Positions 53,598-62,631 of a stretch of DNA of 64,000 bases are shown here, in pieces. The position numbers and the translations under genes were made by a program. The DNA is from CAWCXF01 sp963799455 (GTDB taxonomy: Bacteria; Pseudomonadota; Alphaproteobacteria; Rhodobacterales; Rhodobacteraceae): the NCBI GenBank assembly GCA_963799455.1, contig CAWCXF010000008.1, positions 1,488,001 to 1,552,000 of the forward strand, written 5' to 3'. The notes under the pieces were generated by a model. It had not been told where the DNA came from, searched no databases, and saw nothing but the letters and a program-made list of their open reading frames with translations. Positions within the stretch are counted from its first letter, which is position 1, and each line of letters starts with the position of its first letter.

Positions 53598-55193
53598 TCA
53601 CTCCTCCTTCGAGATGTTCCAGAAGTAGGGCACCGGACCCTTCAGCACGCCCGAGAGCGAGGTGCGCCAGGCCGTCGGCGTGATGTACTGGCCCAAGGGC
53701 ACATACATCACCTCGTCGTAGGCGAGCCTCTGGATCTCCTCGGCGATGCGCTTCTGCTCGGCGGGGTCGGTGGCGCGCGCGTAGTCGTCGCGCAGCGCCT
53801 CGATCTCGGGGGCGTCGGGCCAGCCGAACCAGCCGCCCTCGGCGCCGCGCCCGATCAGCGGCAGGTTGACGAGCGGGTTCATCACGTCCGCGCCGACCCA
53901 GTTGGTGAAGAACACGTTCCAGCCGCCGTCGGCGGGCGGCTCCTGGCTCGCGCGGCGCGTCACCAGCGTCTGCCAGTCCATCGGCTGGCTGTCCACGACG
54001 AAGCCCGCGTCGCGCAGCGCCTGGGCGCCGACGATCGGCTGGGCGGTCAGCGTCGAGACGTCGGTGGTCTGCATCAGCACCACGGGCGTGCCGTCGTAGC
54101 CCGCCTCCTCCAGGAGCGCGCGGGCCTTCTCCATGCCGGTGCCCTCGACCACGTCCGTGGAGCCCACGTCGGTCTCCAAGGGCGTGCCGCAGACGAACAT
54201 CGCGCCGCAGAGCTGGTAGTAGTCGGGGTTGCCCACGAGCGCGTCGAGCACGTCCTGCTGGTTGAGCGCGAGCATGGCGGCCTGCCGGATGCGCTTGTCG
54301 TCGAAGGGCGGGTAGAGGAAGTTGAGCCGCATGATGGTCTGCGAGCCGAGCTCGTTGAGGTTCTCCACGACGATCTCGTCGCTCGACTCCAGGATCGGCA
54401 GCAGGTCGGTGGGCGGGTTCTCGTAGTAGTCGATCTCGCCCGCCATGAGCGCGTTCATCGCCGTCTGCGCGTCGGGCATGGTGATCCACTCGACGCGGTC
54501 CACCAGCACGTCCTTGGCGCCTGCGCCCCAGGAGGGCTCCCCCTCGCGCGGGACGTAGCCCTCGAAGCGCTCGTAGACCGCGCGCACGCCGGGCTGGAAC
54601 TCGTCCTCGACGAACTTGAACGGGCCCGAGCCGATCTGCTCGGGGATCGCCTCCGTCGAGGGCGTCTCGGCGAGCCTCTTGGGCATGATGAAGGGCACCA
54701 CCGAGGAGGGCTTGCCGAGGCTCTCGATCACCAGCCCGTAGGGCTCCGAGAGCGTCATCGTGAGGGTGCGCTCGTCGGTGGCCTCCAGCGTGTCCACGAA
54801 GTCCATCAGCTTCTGGCCCATGCCGTCGCGCTCGGCCCAGCGCTCGATCGAGGCCACGGCGTCCTCGGCCGTCACGGGGCTGCCGTCGTGGAAGGCGAGC
54901 CCCTCGCGCAAGGTGATGGTGTAGGTGAGCCCGTCGTCCGAGACCTCGTAGCCTTCCGCCATCTGCGGCTGGACCTCGAAGTTCTCGTCGAGCGCGAACA
55001 GCGTGTCGTAGACCATGTAGCCGTGGTTGCGGGTGATGTAGGCGGTGGTGATGATCGGGTCGATCACGCGCAGGTCCGAGTGCATCACCGCGCGCAGCGT
55101 CTGGGCGCCCGCGGGCAGGCCCAGCGCCATCAGCGCCGCGGCGGACAGCAGGACCGCTCGGGCGGGCCGGAGGCTCGTGGATTGGAACGGCAT
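53598..55193 (-). CDS. Peptide ABC transporter substrate-binding protein (SBP family 5)
   Basis: A 531-residue periplasmic binding protein. Signal peptide PARAVLLSAAALMALGLPAGAQ, then the SBP_bac_5 fold: YMVYDTLFALDENFEVQPQMAEGYEVSDDGLTY-type opening, LREGLAFHDGSPVTAEDAVAS, and FDDKRIRQAAMLALNQQDVL. It captures oligopeptides or related ligands for the permeases downstream. ATG at 55193 has a gggaga site. First gene of the transport set; divergent from an M20 deacylase gene with a 194-base shared promoter region. Confidence 0.94.
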   Translation of the reverse strand: MPFQSTSLRPARAVLLSAAALMALGLPAGAQTLRAVMHSDLRVIDPIITTAYITRNHGYMVYDTLFALDENFEVQPQMAEGYEVSDDGLTYTITLREGLAFHDGSPVTAEDAVASIERWAERDGMGQKLMDFVDTLEATDERTLTMTLSEPYGLVIESLGKPSSVVPFIMPKRLAETPSTEAIPEQIGSGPFKFVEDEFQPGVRAVYERFEGYVPREGEPSWGAGAKDVLVDRVEWITMPDAQTAMNALMAGEIDYYENPPTDLLPILESSDEIVVENLNELGSQTIMRLNFLYPPFDDKRIRQAAMLALNQQDVLDALVGNPDYYQLCGAMFVCGTPLETDVGSTDVVEGTGMEKARALLEEAGYDGTPVVLMQTTDVSTLTAQPIVGAQALRDAGFVVDSQPMDWQTLVTRRASQEPPADGGWNVFFTNWVGADVMNPLVNLPLIGRGAEGGWFGWPDAPEIEALRDDYARATDPAEQKRIAEEIQRLAYDEVMYVPLGQYITPTAWRTSLSGVLKGPVPYFWNISKEE

Positions 55194-55387
55194 CGGGTTC
55201 TCCCTTGGGCGGCTGGCTTCGTGCGGCGCACGCGCGGCGCCTTGATGGCAGCGAAGCACTCCCCTACCCACTAGGTCAACGGTTCAGGCGACGCTCGGCC
55301 AAACCCGCGGGGACGGCCCCGGAGCGCGGGCGAACGGCGCGGATTTGAGCAGGTGCGGCCCCCCGGCCGCCCGGAAGGAGGGCTGCG

Positions 55388-56677
55388 ATGGACGGATCGA
55401 CGCTCGACACCGACATCGCCGCGAGGCTCCGCGACGCCGTGGAGGAGGGCTGGGACGATCAGCTTCGCTTCCTGGCGGACCTCGTGCGCGTGCCCAGCGT
55501 CCGCGGCGCCGAGGCTCCGGCGCAGGACCTCATGGCCGACGCGATGCGCGCCCGCGGGATGGAGGTGGACGACTGGCGGCTCGACCCGGCCGATCTGCGC
55601 GACCTGCCGGGCGCGGCGCCCCTCGACGGCGACACGTCGCGCGCCCGCACCGTGGTCGGCACGCACCGGCCCGAGGCCGCGCGGGGCCGCTCGCTGATCC
55701 TCCAGGGCCATTGCGACGTGGTGCCCGCGGGACCGCTGGAGATGTGGTCGCACCCCCCCTTCGAGCCGGTGATCCGCGACGGCTGGATGTTTGGCCGCGG
55801 CGCGGGCGACATGAAGGCGGGCACGGTGGCCGCGCTCTTCGCGCTCGACGCGATCCGCAGGGCGGGCTTCGCGCCCGCGGCCCGCGTCCACCTCCAGTCG
55901 GTGATCGAGGAGGAGTCGACCGGCATGGGCGCGCTCTCGACGCTCCAGAGGGGCTACCGCGCCGACTGCGCGCTGATCCCCGAGCCCACCGACCACCGCC
56001 TGACCCGCGCCCAGGTCGGCGTGGTCTGGTTCCGCCTGCGCGTGCGCGGCCGGCCGACCCATGTTGCGACCGCCGGCGAGGGCTCGAACGCGATCCTGGC
56101 CGCGGGCGACGTGCTGCGCGGGCTCGGGGCGATGGAGGCGGAGTGGAACGCGCGCGCGGCCCTGCACCCGATCTACGCGGGCGTGCCGCACCCCTTGAAC
56201 TTCAATCCCGGCAGGATCGTCGGCGGCGACTGGGCCTCCTCGGTGCCGGCCTGGTGCGACGTGGACTGCCGCATGGGGATCGTGCCGGGCACGGCGGTGG
56301 CCGACGCCCAGGCCGAGATCGAGGCCCGCGTGGCCGAGATCGCGGCCGCCCACCCGTTCCTGCGCGACGCGCCGCCCGAGGTGGTGTGGAACGGCTTCCT
56401 GGCCGAGGGCTGGGTTCTGGAGGGCGCCGGGCGCGAGGAGGCCGCCTTCGCCGAGGCCCACCGGACCGTGCTGGGCGCCCCGCCCGAGGACCGGATCATG
56501 ACCGCGCTGACCGACACGCGGTTCTACGGCCGCCACGGCATCCCCGCGCTCTGCTGGGGGCCGCGGGCCGAGGCGATCCACGGCTTCGACGAGCGCGTCG
56601 ATCTGGCCTCCCTGCGCGCCTGCACCGAGGTCATCGCCCTCTTCGTCGCGCGCTGGTGCGGGGTGGAGGAGGCATGA
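55388..56677 (+). CDS. M20 family deacylase (ArgE/DapE-like)
   Basis: A 429-residue zinc hydrolase that removes acyl groups from N-acyl amino acids or short peptides. Metal-site motifs: LQGHCDVVPAGPLEMW, FGRGAGDMKAGT and VIEEESTGMGA, with the dimerisation domain after RVRGRPTHVATAGEG. ATG at 55388 with an excellent aaggagg site. It starts a plus-strand set of hydrolases facing the transporter genes. Confidence 0.92.
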   Translation: MDGSTLDTDIAARLRDAVEEGWDDQLRFLADLVRVPSVRGAEAPAQDLMADAMRARGMEVDDWRLDPADLRDLPGAAPLDGDTSRARTVVGTHRPEAARGRSLILQGHCDVVPAGPLEMWSHPPFEPVIRDGWMFGRGAGDMKAGTVAALFALDAIRRAGFAPAARVHLQSVIEEESTGMGALSTLQRGYRADCALIPEPTDHRLTRAQVGVVWFRLRVRGRPTHVATAGEGSNAILAAGDVLRGLGAMEAEWNARAALHPIYAGVPHPLNFNPGRIVGGDWASSVPAWCDVDCRMGIVPGTAVADAQAEIEARVAEIAAAHPFLRDAPPEVVWNGFLAEGWVLEGAGREEAAFAEAHRTVLGAPPEDRIMTALTDTRFYGRHGIPALCWGPRAEAIHGFDERVDLASLRACTEVIALFVARWCGVEEA

Positions 56678-57190
56678 GCGGCGTGCGCGACGGCCGGTCG
56701 TCCGTCGCCCCCGCGCTCGGAGCGGCCCCCGGGGGCGCCGCTCTCCCGTCCGCGTCCCCGTTCGAGGCCCGGCTCCCTCGCGCCGGTCGCGTGGGACCGC
56801 CGCCCGACGCGCTCGTTCCGGTCGGCCCGCGGCCCGCGCTCGGAGGTCGCGCCGCGGGCCCCACCCCTTCCCGGAGGGGCGGCGTCGCCCGGGGCGCGGA
56901 GGGGTCGTGACCGCGCGGCGTCCGGGCGGGCTCCTCGCCGAGCCGTCGGTCGTCGTCGCGCCTCCCGCGTCCGAACCCCCTGCGGCGCGCCGAGCCACCG
57001 CGCCCTCGTCGTCCCGCCGCGCCGGCACCGACGCCGCGGCCGGCCTGCGACCGCTCCGGCATGCGGTTCGGGCGGCGCGGCCTCCATCCGACGCCGAAGC
57101 GCGCGAGGGATGCCCGCCGCCTCGCCCCGGCGCCCCGATCCGCGCTGAGCCCGCGCGCCTCGGCGGGCGACCGCCCTCGCGGCCCGCCCG
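56678..57190. other. Gap between M20 and MlrC genes, nothing recognised
   Basis: 513 bases of very GC-rich sequence with no conserved frame or ribosome site. Confidence 0.6.
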
Positions 57191-58684
57191 ATGAGCGCCC
57201 CGCGCGTCGCGGTGGGCGGCTTCCTGCACGAGACCAACACCTTCGCGCCCTCGCCCGCGACCCACGCGGACTTCCTCTCGGGCTCGGGCCATGTGCCCTT
57301 GTCTGAGGGCGCCGAGATCGCCCGTCGCACGGCCGGCGCCAACCTCGCAGTGGCCGGGATGCTCGCCCACGCGGAGGCGAAGGGCTGGGCCACGGTCCCG
57401 ACGCTCTGGGCCGCCGCCAGCCCCTCGGCCCATGTGACCGAGGACGCCTTCGAGCGCATCGCGGCCCGGCTGGTGGAGGCGATCCGCGCGGCGCTGCCGC
57501 TCGACGGCGTGATGCTCGACCTGCACGGCGCGATGGTCTGCGCCCATCTCGACGACGGCGAGGGGGCGCTGCTCGCCCGCGTGCGCGAGGCGATCGGGCC
57601 GGGCGTGCCGCTGGTGGCGGCACTCGACCTGCACGCCAACGTCACGGAGGCGATGGTGGAGGCGGCCGACCTCCTCGACGCCTACCGCACCTACCCGCAT
57701 GTGGACATGGCCGCGACGGGCGCGCGGACGGCGGCCGCGCTGGGCCGGCTCATGGACGGCTGGCGGCCTGCCAAGGCGCTGCGCCGCGTGCCCTACCTCA
57801 TGCCGATCGCCTGGCAGTCCACCGACATGGACCCCGCGCGCGGCCTCTACGCCGCGCTGGAGCGGCTCGCCGAGGGCCGCTCGATGAGCCTCGCCATGGG
57901 CTTCCCGGCCGCCGACTTCCCCGGATGCGGCCCCACCGTCCTGGCCTATGGCGAGGGCGCGGAGGAGGCCGCCGACGCGCTGCTGTCGGACGTGCTCGCG
58001 GCCGAGGGCGCCTTCGCGGGCGAGGCCTGGACCCCCGAGGAGGGCGTCGCCGAGGCGCTGCGCCTGGCGCGCGGCGCGAGCGGCCCGGTGATCCTCGCCG
58101 ACACGCAGGACAACCCCGGAGCGGGGGGCGACAGCGACACCATGGGCCTCGCCCGCGCCCTGGTGGCGGCGCGCGCGGAGGGGGCCGCCCTCGGCTCGAT
58201 CGTGGACGGAGAGGCCGCCCGCGCGGCCCACGCGGCGGGCCTCGGCGCCACGGTCCGCCTGACGCTCGGGGGCCGCTCGCGCATCCCCGGCGATGCGCCG
58301 CTCGACGCCGAGTTCGCCGTCACGGCGCTCTCGGACGGGCGGTTTCGCGCCACGGGCCCCTACTACGGCGGGGTGGCGATGGACCTCGGCCCCTCGGCGC
58401 GCCTGAGCCTCGCGGGCGTGGACCTTGCCGTCACCTCCGCCAAGGCGCAGATGGCCGACCGTATGATGTTCCGCCACCTCGGGATCGTCCCCGAGGAGCG
58501 TCCCGTGCTCGGCGTGAAGAGCTCCGTCCACTTCCGCGCCGACTTCGCGCCCATCGCGCAGGCCATCCTCGTCGTGGCCGCCCCGGGCCCGATGGCCGTC
58601 GATCCCGCCACCCTGCCCTGGACGCGCCTCGCGCCGGGGATGCGCCTGCGCCCCTATGGGCCCGCCTTCGGAGAGACCCCATGA
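57191..58684 (+). CDS. M81 family metallopeptidase (MlrC/microcystinase C-like)
   Basis: A 497-residue enzyme of the MlrC family, whose named member degrades linearised microcystin tetrapeptide; other members act on unknown peptides. Signatures: VAVGGFLHETNTFAPS at the N-terminus, VMLDLHGAMVCAHLDDGEG and LDLHANVTEAMV, YRTYPHVDM and the DTQDNPGAGGDSDTMG metal-site block. No signal peptide. Stop overlaps the next gene start (ATGA), so it is translationally coupled to the amidohydrolase. Confidence 0.92.
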   Translation: MSAPRVAVGGFLHETNTFAPSPATHADFLSGSGHVPLSEGAEIARRTAGANLAVAGMLAHAEAKGWATVPTLWAAASPSAHVTEDAFERIAARLVEAIRAALPLDGVMLDLHGAMVCAHLDDGEGALLARVREAIGPGVPLVAALDLHANVTEAMVEAADLLDAYRTYPHVDMAATGARTAAALGRLMDGWRPAKALRRVPYLMPIAWQSTDMDPARGLYAALERLAEGRSMSLAMGFPAADFPGCGPTVLAYGEGAEEAADALLSDVLAAEGAFAGEAWTPEEGVAEALRLARGASGPVILADTQDNPGAGGDSDTMGLARALVAARAEGAALGSIVDGEAARAAHAAGLGATVRLTLGGRSRIPGDAPLDAEFAVTALSDGRFRATGPYYGGVAMDLGPSARLSLAGVDLAVTSAKAQMADRMMFRHLGIVPEERPVLGVKSSVHFRADFAPIAQAILVVAAPGPMAVDPATLPWTRLAPGMRLRPYGPAFGETP

Positions 58685-59853
58685 CAGCCCTGGACCGCAT
58701 CGAGACCTTCGCCACGGATCTGACCGAGTGGCGCCGCGACCTGCACGCCCATCCCGAGATCGGCTTCGAGGAGGTCCGCACCTCCGCCCTCGTCGCCGAG
58801 CGGCTCGAGTCCTGGGGCATCGAGGTCCATCGCGGCATCGGCAAGACGGGGGTGGTGGGGATCCTCCACGGGGCCAAAGGCGAGGGCCGCCGCATCGGCC
58901 TGCGCGCCGACATGGACGCGCTGCCGATGGAGGAGGAGACCAACCTCCCCTGGCGCTCGCAGACCCCGGGCGCCTTCCACGGCTGCGGCCACGACGGCCA
59001 CACCACGATGCTGCTGGGCGCCGCGCGCTACCTCGCCGAGACCCGCGACTTCGCCGGCACCGCCGTCTTCGTCTTCCAGCCCGCCGAGGAGGGCCTGGGC
59101 GGCGCGCGCGCGATGATCGCGGACGGGCTCTTCGACCGCTTCCCCTGCGACGAGATCTACGGGCTGCACAACTCGCCCTACCACGAGCCGGGCGTGATCG
59201 GCGTGACGCCCGGAGCGGCGATGGCCGCGGCCGACTTCTTCGACATCCGCCTCGTGGGCGCGGGCTCCCACGCCGCCATGCCCGAGCGGAGCCGCGACCC
59301 GGTGGTGGCCGTGGGCGCGCTGATCGGCGCCGTCCAGAGCATCGTCGCGCGCAACGCGCCGCCCTCGAAGGAGGCGGTGGTCTCGATCACCCAGGTCCAC
59401 GCCGGGACCGCCTACAACGTCATCCCGCAGGAGGCGGCGATCGCGGGGACGATCCGCACCTTCGACACCGACCTCGCGGCCGAGATCCGCGCGCGGCTGG
59501 AGGCCGTCGCCAAGGGGATCGGGGCGACCTACGCCGTCGAGGTGGACTGCGACGTGCGCAACGTGTTCGACGTGCTGATGAACGACGAGGCGCTGTCGCG
59601 CTCGATGGTCGAGGCGGCCTCGGGCCTCGTCGGCCCCGAGCGCGCGCGGATCAAGACCGAGCGCGTGATGGGCTCGGAGGACTTCGCCGACATGCTGCGC
59701 GTGGTGCCCGGCGCCTACTGCACGCTGGGCCACGCGGGCGACGTGCCGCTGCACAACCCGGGCTTCGTCTTCGACGACCAGGTGCTGCCGATCGGAGCGG
59801 CGCTCATGGCGCGCATGGTCGAGACGCGCGGCGCGGCGGGGGCCGCGTCGTGA
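58681..59853 (+). CDS. M20D amidohydrolase (hippurate hydrolase type)
   Basis: 390 residues. Cleaves amide bonds of N-acyl amino acids. Two-domain zinc or manganese enzyme: RRDLHAHPEIGFEE, GLRADMDALPMEEET, FHGCGHDGHTTM, VFQPAEEGLGGARAMI and GSEDFADMLR. ATG at 58681 overlaps the M81 stop; the stop overlaps the amidase start (GTGA). Confidence 0.94.
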   Translation: MTALDRIETFATDLTEWRRDLHAHPEIGFEEVRTSALVAERLESWGIEVHRGIGKTGVVGILHGAKGEGRRIGLRADMDALPMEEETNLPWRSQTPGAFHGCGHDGHTTMLLGAARYLAETRDFAGTAVFVFQPAEEGLGGARAMIADGLFDRFPCDEIYGLHNSPYHEPGVIGVTPGAAMAAADFFDIRLVGAGSHAAMPERSRDPVVAVGALIGAVQSIVARNAPPSKEAVVSITQVHAGTAYNVIPQEAAIAGTIRTFDTDLAAEIRARLEAVAKGIGATYAVEVDCDVRNVFDVLMNDEALSRSMVEAASGLVGPERARIKTERVMGSEDFADMLRVVPGAYCTLGHAGDVPLHNPGFVFDDQVLPIGAALMARMVETRGAAGAAS

Positions 59854-61298
59854 GCGCGCCCGGCTACACCGGCCCGGACCTGTGCGCGCTGCCCGCGCGC
59901 GAGATGGCGGCGCGGCTGCGCTCGGGCGAGGTCTCGCCCTCGGAGGCGCTCGACGCCGCCTTCGCGCGGATCGGGCAGGCGGACGGCGCCGTCAACGCCA
60001 TGGTGACGCGCTGCGAGGAGCGCGCGCGGGGCGCGCTCGGCCGGCTCGCCGAGGACGCGGAGGCGAACGGGCGCGAGCCCGGCTGGCTCGCCGGGCTGCC
60101 GGTCGCCATCAAGGATCTGACCAACGTCGCGGGCGTGCCCACCACCTTCGGCAACGCCGCGCTGCGCGACTTCGTGCCCGAGGAGTCCGACCCGCTGGTG
60201 GACGTGCTGGAGCGGCGCGGCGCGGTGATCGTCGGCAAGACCAACACGCCCGAGTTCGGCGCCGGGGCCAACACCTTCAACGACGTGTTCGGCGCCACCC
60301 GCAACCCGTGGGATACCTCCAAGAACGCCGGCGGCTCCTCCGGGGGTGCCGCGGCGGCGCTCGCCACGGGCCAGGTCTGGCTCGCCCAGGGCTCGGATCT
60401 CGCGGGCTCGCTCAGGACGCCCGCGGCCTATTGCGGCGTCGTGGGGCTGCGCCCCTCGCCGGGCCGCTGCGGCGGCGGGCCGGCCGCGACCGCCTTCTCG
60501 ATCGAGGGGATCTCGGGCCCGATGGCGCGCGACGTGGCGGACCTCGCGCTCTTCCTCGACGCCATGGCGGGCTTCGACCCGAGGATGCCGATCTCGCTGG
60601 AGGCCCCCGCGACGCCCTTCCAGGACGCCGCCCGCGAGCCCCACCCGAACCCCCGCGTGGCCTTCTCCGAGGACCAGGGTGGCTTCGCGCCCGTGGAGCC
60701 CGAGATCCGCGCGATCCTGCGCCGCGCCATGGAGGCGGTGGCCGGCGAGGGCGGCGAGGTCGAGGAGGCCTGCCCCGACCTGCCGGGCCTCGAGGAGACC
60801 TACCTTGCGCTGCGCGGCGTCCATTACGGCTCGATCAACGCCTATCTTCCGCAGGAGGTGCAGGCCGGCTTCAAGGAGACGCTGCGCGCCAACACCGAGT
60901 TCGGCCGCACGCTCGACGCCTCGCGCATCTACGACGCCATGCGCCAGCGCACCGTGCTCCACCACGTCATGCGCACCTTCCTCCACGACCACGACGTGCT
61001 GGCGATCCCGGTCGTGGGCCTGGAGCCCAGCCCGGTCGAGGAGGAGTATCCCGCCGCGGTGGACGGCGTGCCCACCGCCGACTACGTGGACTGGCTGCGC
61101 TTTTCGTACCTCGCCACGACGACGGCGCTGCCGGCGCTGGCGATGCCCGTGGGCCTCACGGCCTCCGGCATGCCGGTGGGCCTCCAGCTCGTCGGCCCCC
61201 CGCGCGGCGAGGCGGCTCTGCTGCGCGTCGCCCGCGCCGTCGAGGAGGCGGTGGCCTTCCCCGCCACCCCCATCGACCCGGTGGTCCGGCACGGCTGA
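59850..61298 (+). CDS. Amidase (amidase signature family)
   Basis: 482 residues. Ser-cisSer-Lys hydrolase: lysine in LPVAIKDLTNVAGVPTTFG, the glycine/serine loop NAGGSSGGAAAALATG, and the nucleophile serine region AQGSDLAGSLRTPAAYCGVV. In most amidases that last block reads GSDxGGS; here alanine replaces one glycine. Start GTG at 59850 overlaps the amidohydrolase stop, completing a three-gene coupled unit of hydrolases. Substrate unknown. Confidence 0.93.
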   Translation: MSAPGYTGPDLCALPAREMAARLRSGEVSPSEALDAAFARIGQADGAVNAMVTRCEERARGALGRLAEDAEANGREPGWLAGLPVAIKDLTNVAGVPTTFGNAALRDFVPEESDPLVDVLERRGAVIVGKTNTPEFGAGANTFNDVFGATRNPWDTSKNAGGSSGGAAAALATGQVWLAQGSDLAGSLRTPAAYCGVVGLRPSPGRCGGGPAATAFSIEGISGPMARDVADLALFLDAMAGFDPRMPISLEAPATPFQDAAREPHPNPRVAFSEDQGGFAPVEPEIRAILRRAMEAVAGEGGEVEEACPDLPGLEETYLALRGVHYGSINAYLPQEVQAGFKETLRANTEFGRTLDASRIYDAMRQRTVLHHVMRTFLHDHDVLAIPVVGLEPSPVEEEYPAAVDGVPTADYVDWLRFSYLATTTALPALAMPVGLTASGMPVGLQLVGPPRGEAALLRVARAVEEAVAFPATPIDPVVRHG

Positions 61299-61877
61299 GC
61301 GGGCCGGGGGCCCGCGACGACGCCCCCGCCGGCGTGTCGGCCTTCCCCGCAGGGCCGGCCGCCTCGCGGGCGCGTCGCCCCATCCGTTCGCAGCGGTCCC
61401 GGAGGCGGGCCCGCATCCGCCCCTCCGTCCGGGCGCCGACGTCGCGGATGGCCGGTCGCATCGCCCGGGGGCGTCGCCCGCCGTCCCGCTCGGAGCTGGG
61501 CTCGAAGCCGGCAGCCGCCCGCGTCGCCGTCGCCCACTCGGGTCGGGTCGCGGAGCGCATCGCCGCTGGGAGCCCCGTCGCTCTGCGCCGCGACGAGGGG
61601 CGAAGCCTCCGGGACGGCGCCTCGAAGCCGGGCGGCGTCATCGTCCGCGGGATCGAGGAGCCCCGCCGCCGCCGAGGCCGGAGGCGGCAGGCAGCGGAGA
61701 GAGGGCGGCCGGCCTCATGAGCGTCGAGCGCGCGCGAGCCAGCGCGCGCGAGATGGTTCGCCCGATCGGGAGGAGGTGGGCCTGCGACCTTGCGAGCGCG
61801 GCGGAGGCCGCCCGGGCGGAGGGGACGCCGCCGGATCGGCCCGACGCGCGCCCCGGAGGCTCGCCCGGCGAGCCCGC
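61299..61877. other. Convergent gap, nothing recognised
   Basis: 579 bases between the amidase and the VPLPA-CTERM gene. Open in several frames, with no motif or ribosome site that I can support. Confidence 0.6.
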
Positions 61878-62534
61878 TCAGGCCGCGCGGCGCCGGCGGG
61901 CGAGCAGGCCGAGCGCGGCCAGACCGGTCAGCGCGAAGGGCAGGGCGGCGGGCACGGGCACGGGCGCCGGCGCGCCCTCCACGAGCGTCCACGCGCCGGG
62001 CTCGGTGCTCGTCCACCGCAGCCACAGGTCGGGAGAGCTCGTGTATCCGCCGACGGGGTCGGAGGCATACACGTCGCCGGTCGGGTCGCTGGCGAAGTCC
62101 TCGGGCTCCCAGTAGACGAAGAAGTCCCAGTCGACGATCCGCCCGGCGCCGTCGAAGGTCAGATCCAGGGTCTCGGTGGCGAAGCTCGGGATGCCGTAGG
62201 GCCGCCCGACCTCGCCGAGCCGGGCGTTCGGGCCGAACTGGCCGAGCGAGACGGTCCGTCCGCGCACGCTGCCGCCCGGCAGCCGGTCCTCGTCGATGCT
62301 GACCTCGAACTCGGCCGCGGGGATAGCCGGGTTCGCAATGGCCCGCAGAACGCCGTCGTCCACGTCGTAGCCCTCGGCGAGCAGGAGCCGCAGGTAGCCG
62401 AGGTTCGCCGCGTCGTCCGCCACGAGGGGCTCGCCCGAATAGCGGTAGACGAGGGTGCTCGCCTGGGCTTGGCCGGCGGGCAGGGCCGCGGCGGCGAGCG
62501 AGAGCGCGATCGAGGCGAGGGTGGGGGCTTTCAT
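61878..62534 (-). CDS. VPLPA-CTERM sorting domain protein
   Basis: A 218-residue surface protein of unknown function. Signal peptide PTLASIALSLAAAALPAGQA, a beta-rich middle (TLVYRYSGEPLV, LDLTFDGAGRIVDWDFFVYW), and a C-terminal sorting signal APVPVPAALPFALTGLAALG followed by LLARRRRAA, the alphaproteobacterial VPLPA variant of PEP-CTERM. Such proteins are thought to be processed by an exosortase and attached at the cell surface; no exosortase is in the window. ATG at 62534. Confidence 0.9.
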   Translation of the reverse strand: MKAPTLASIALSLAAAALPAGQAQASTLVYRYSGEPLVADDAANLGYLRLLLAEGYDVDDGVLRAIANPAIPAAEFEVSIDEDRLPGGSVRGRTVSLGQFGPNARLGEVGRPYGIPSFATETLDLTFDGAGRIVDWDFFVYWEPEDFASDPTGDVYASDPVGGYTSSPDLWLRWTSTEPGAWTLVEGAPAPVPVPAALPFALTGLAALGLLARRRRAA

Positions 62535-62631
62535 GGACGCGGCTCCGGGGAGGGTGGCACCGAACCGTCGCATGGCGCCTGCCGGCTCGCAAGCGACATC
62601 CCCCGACAGGGGAGGCGGGGACCGCCCCGCC

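Noticed and set aside
53166..55274. 702-codon plus-strand frame opposite the binding-protein gene
   Set aside because: Antisense composition (His/Val/Leu/Gly-rich), no ribosome site, and the other strand has signal peptide and SBP motifs.
55251..55279. TTGACC upstream of the binding-protein gene as a promoter
   Set aside because: No acceptable -10 element at 16-18 bases.
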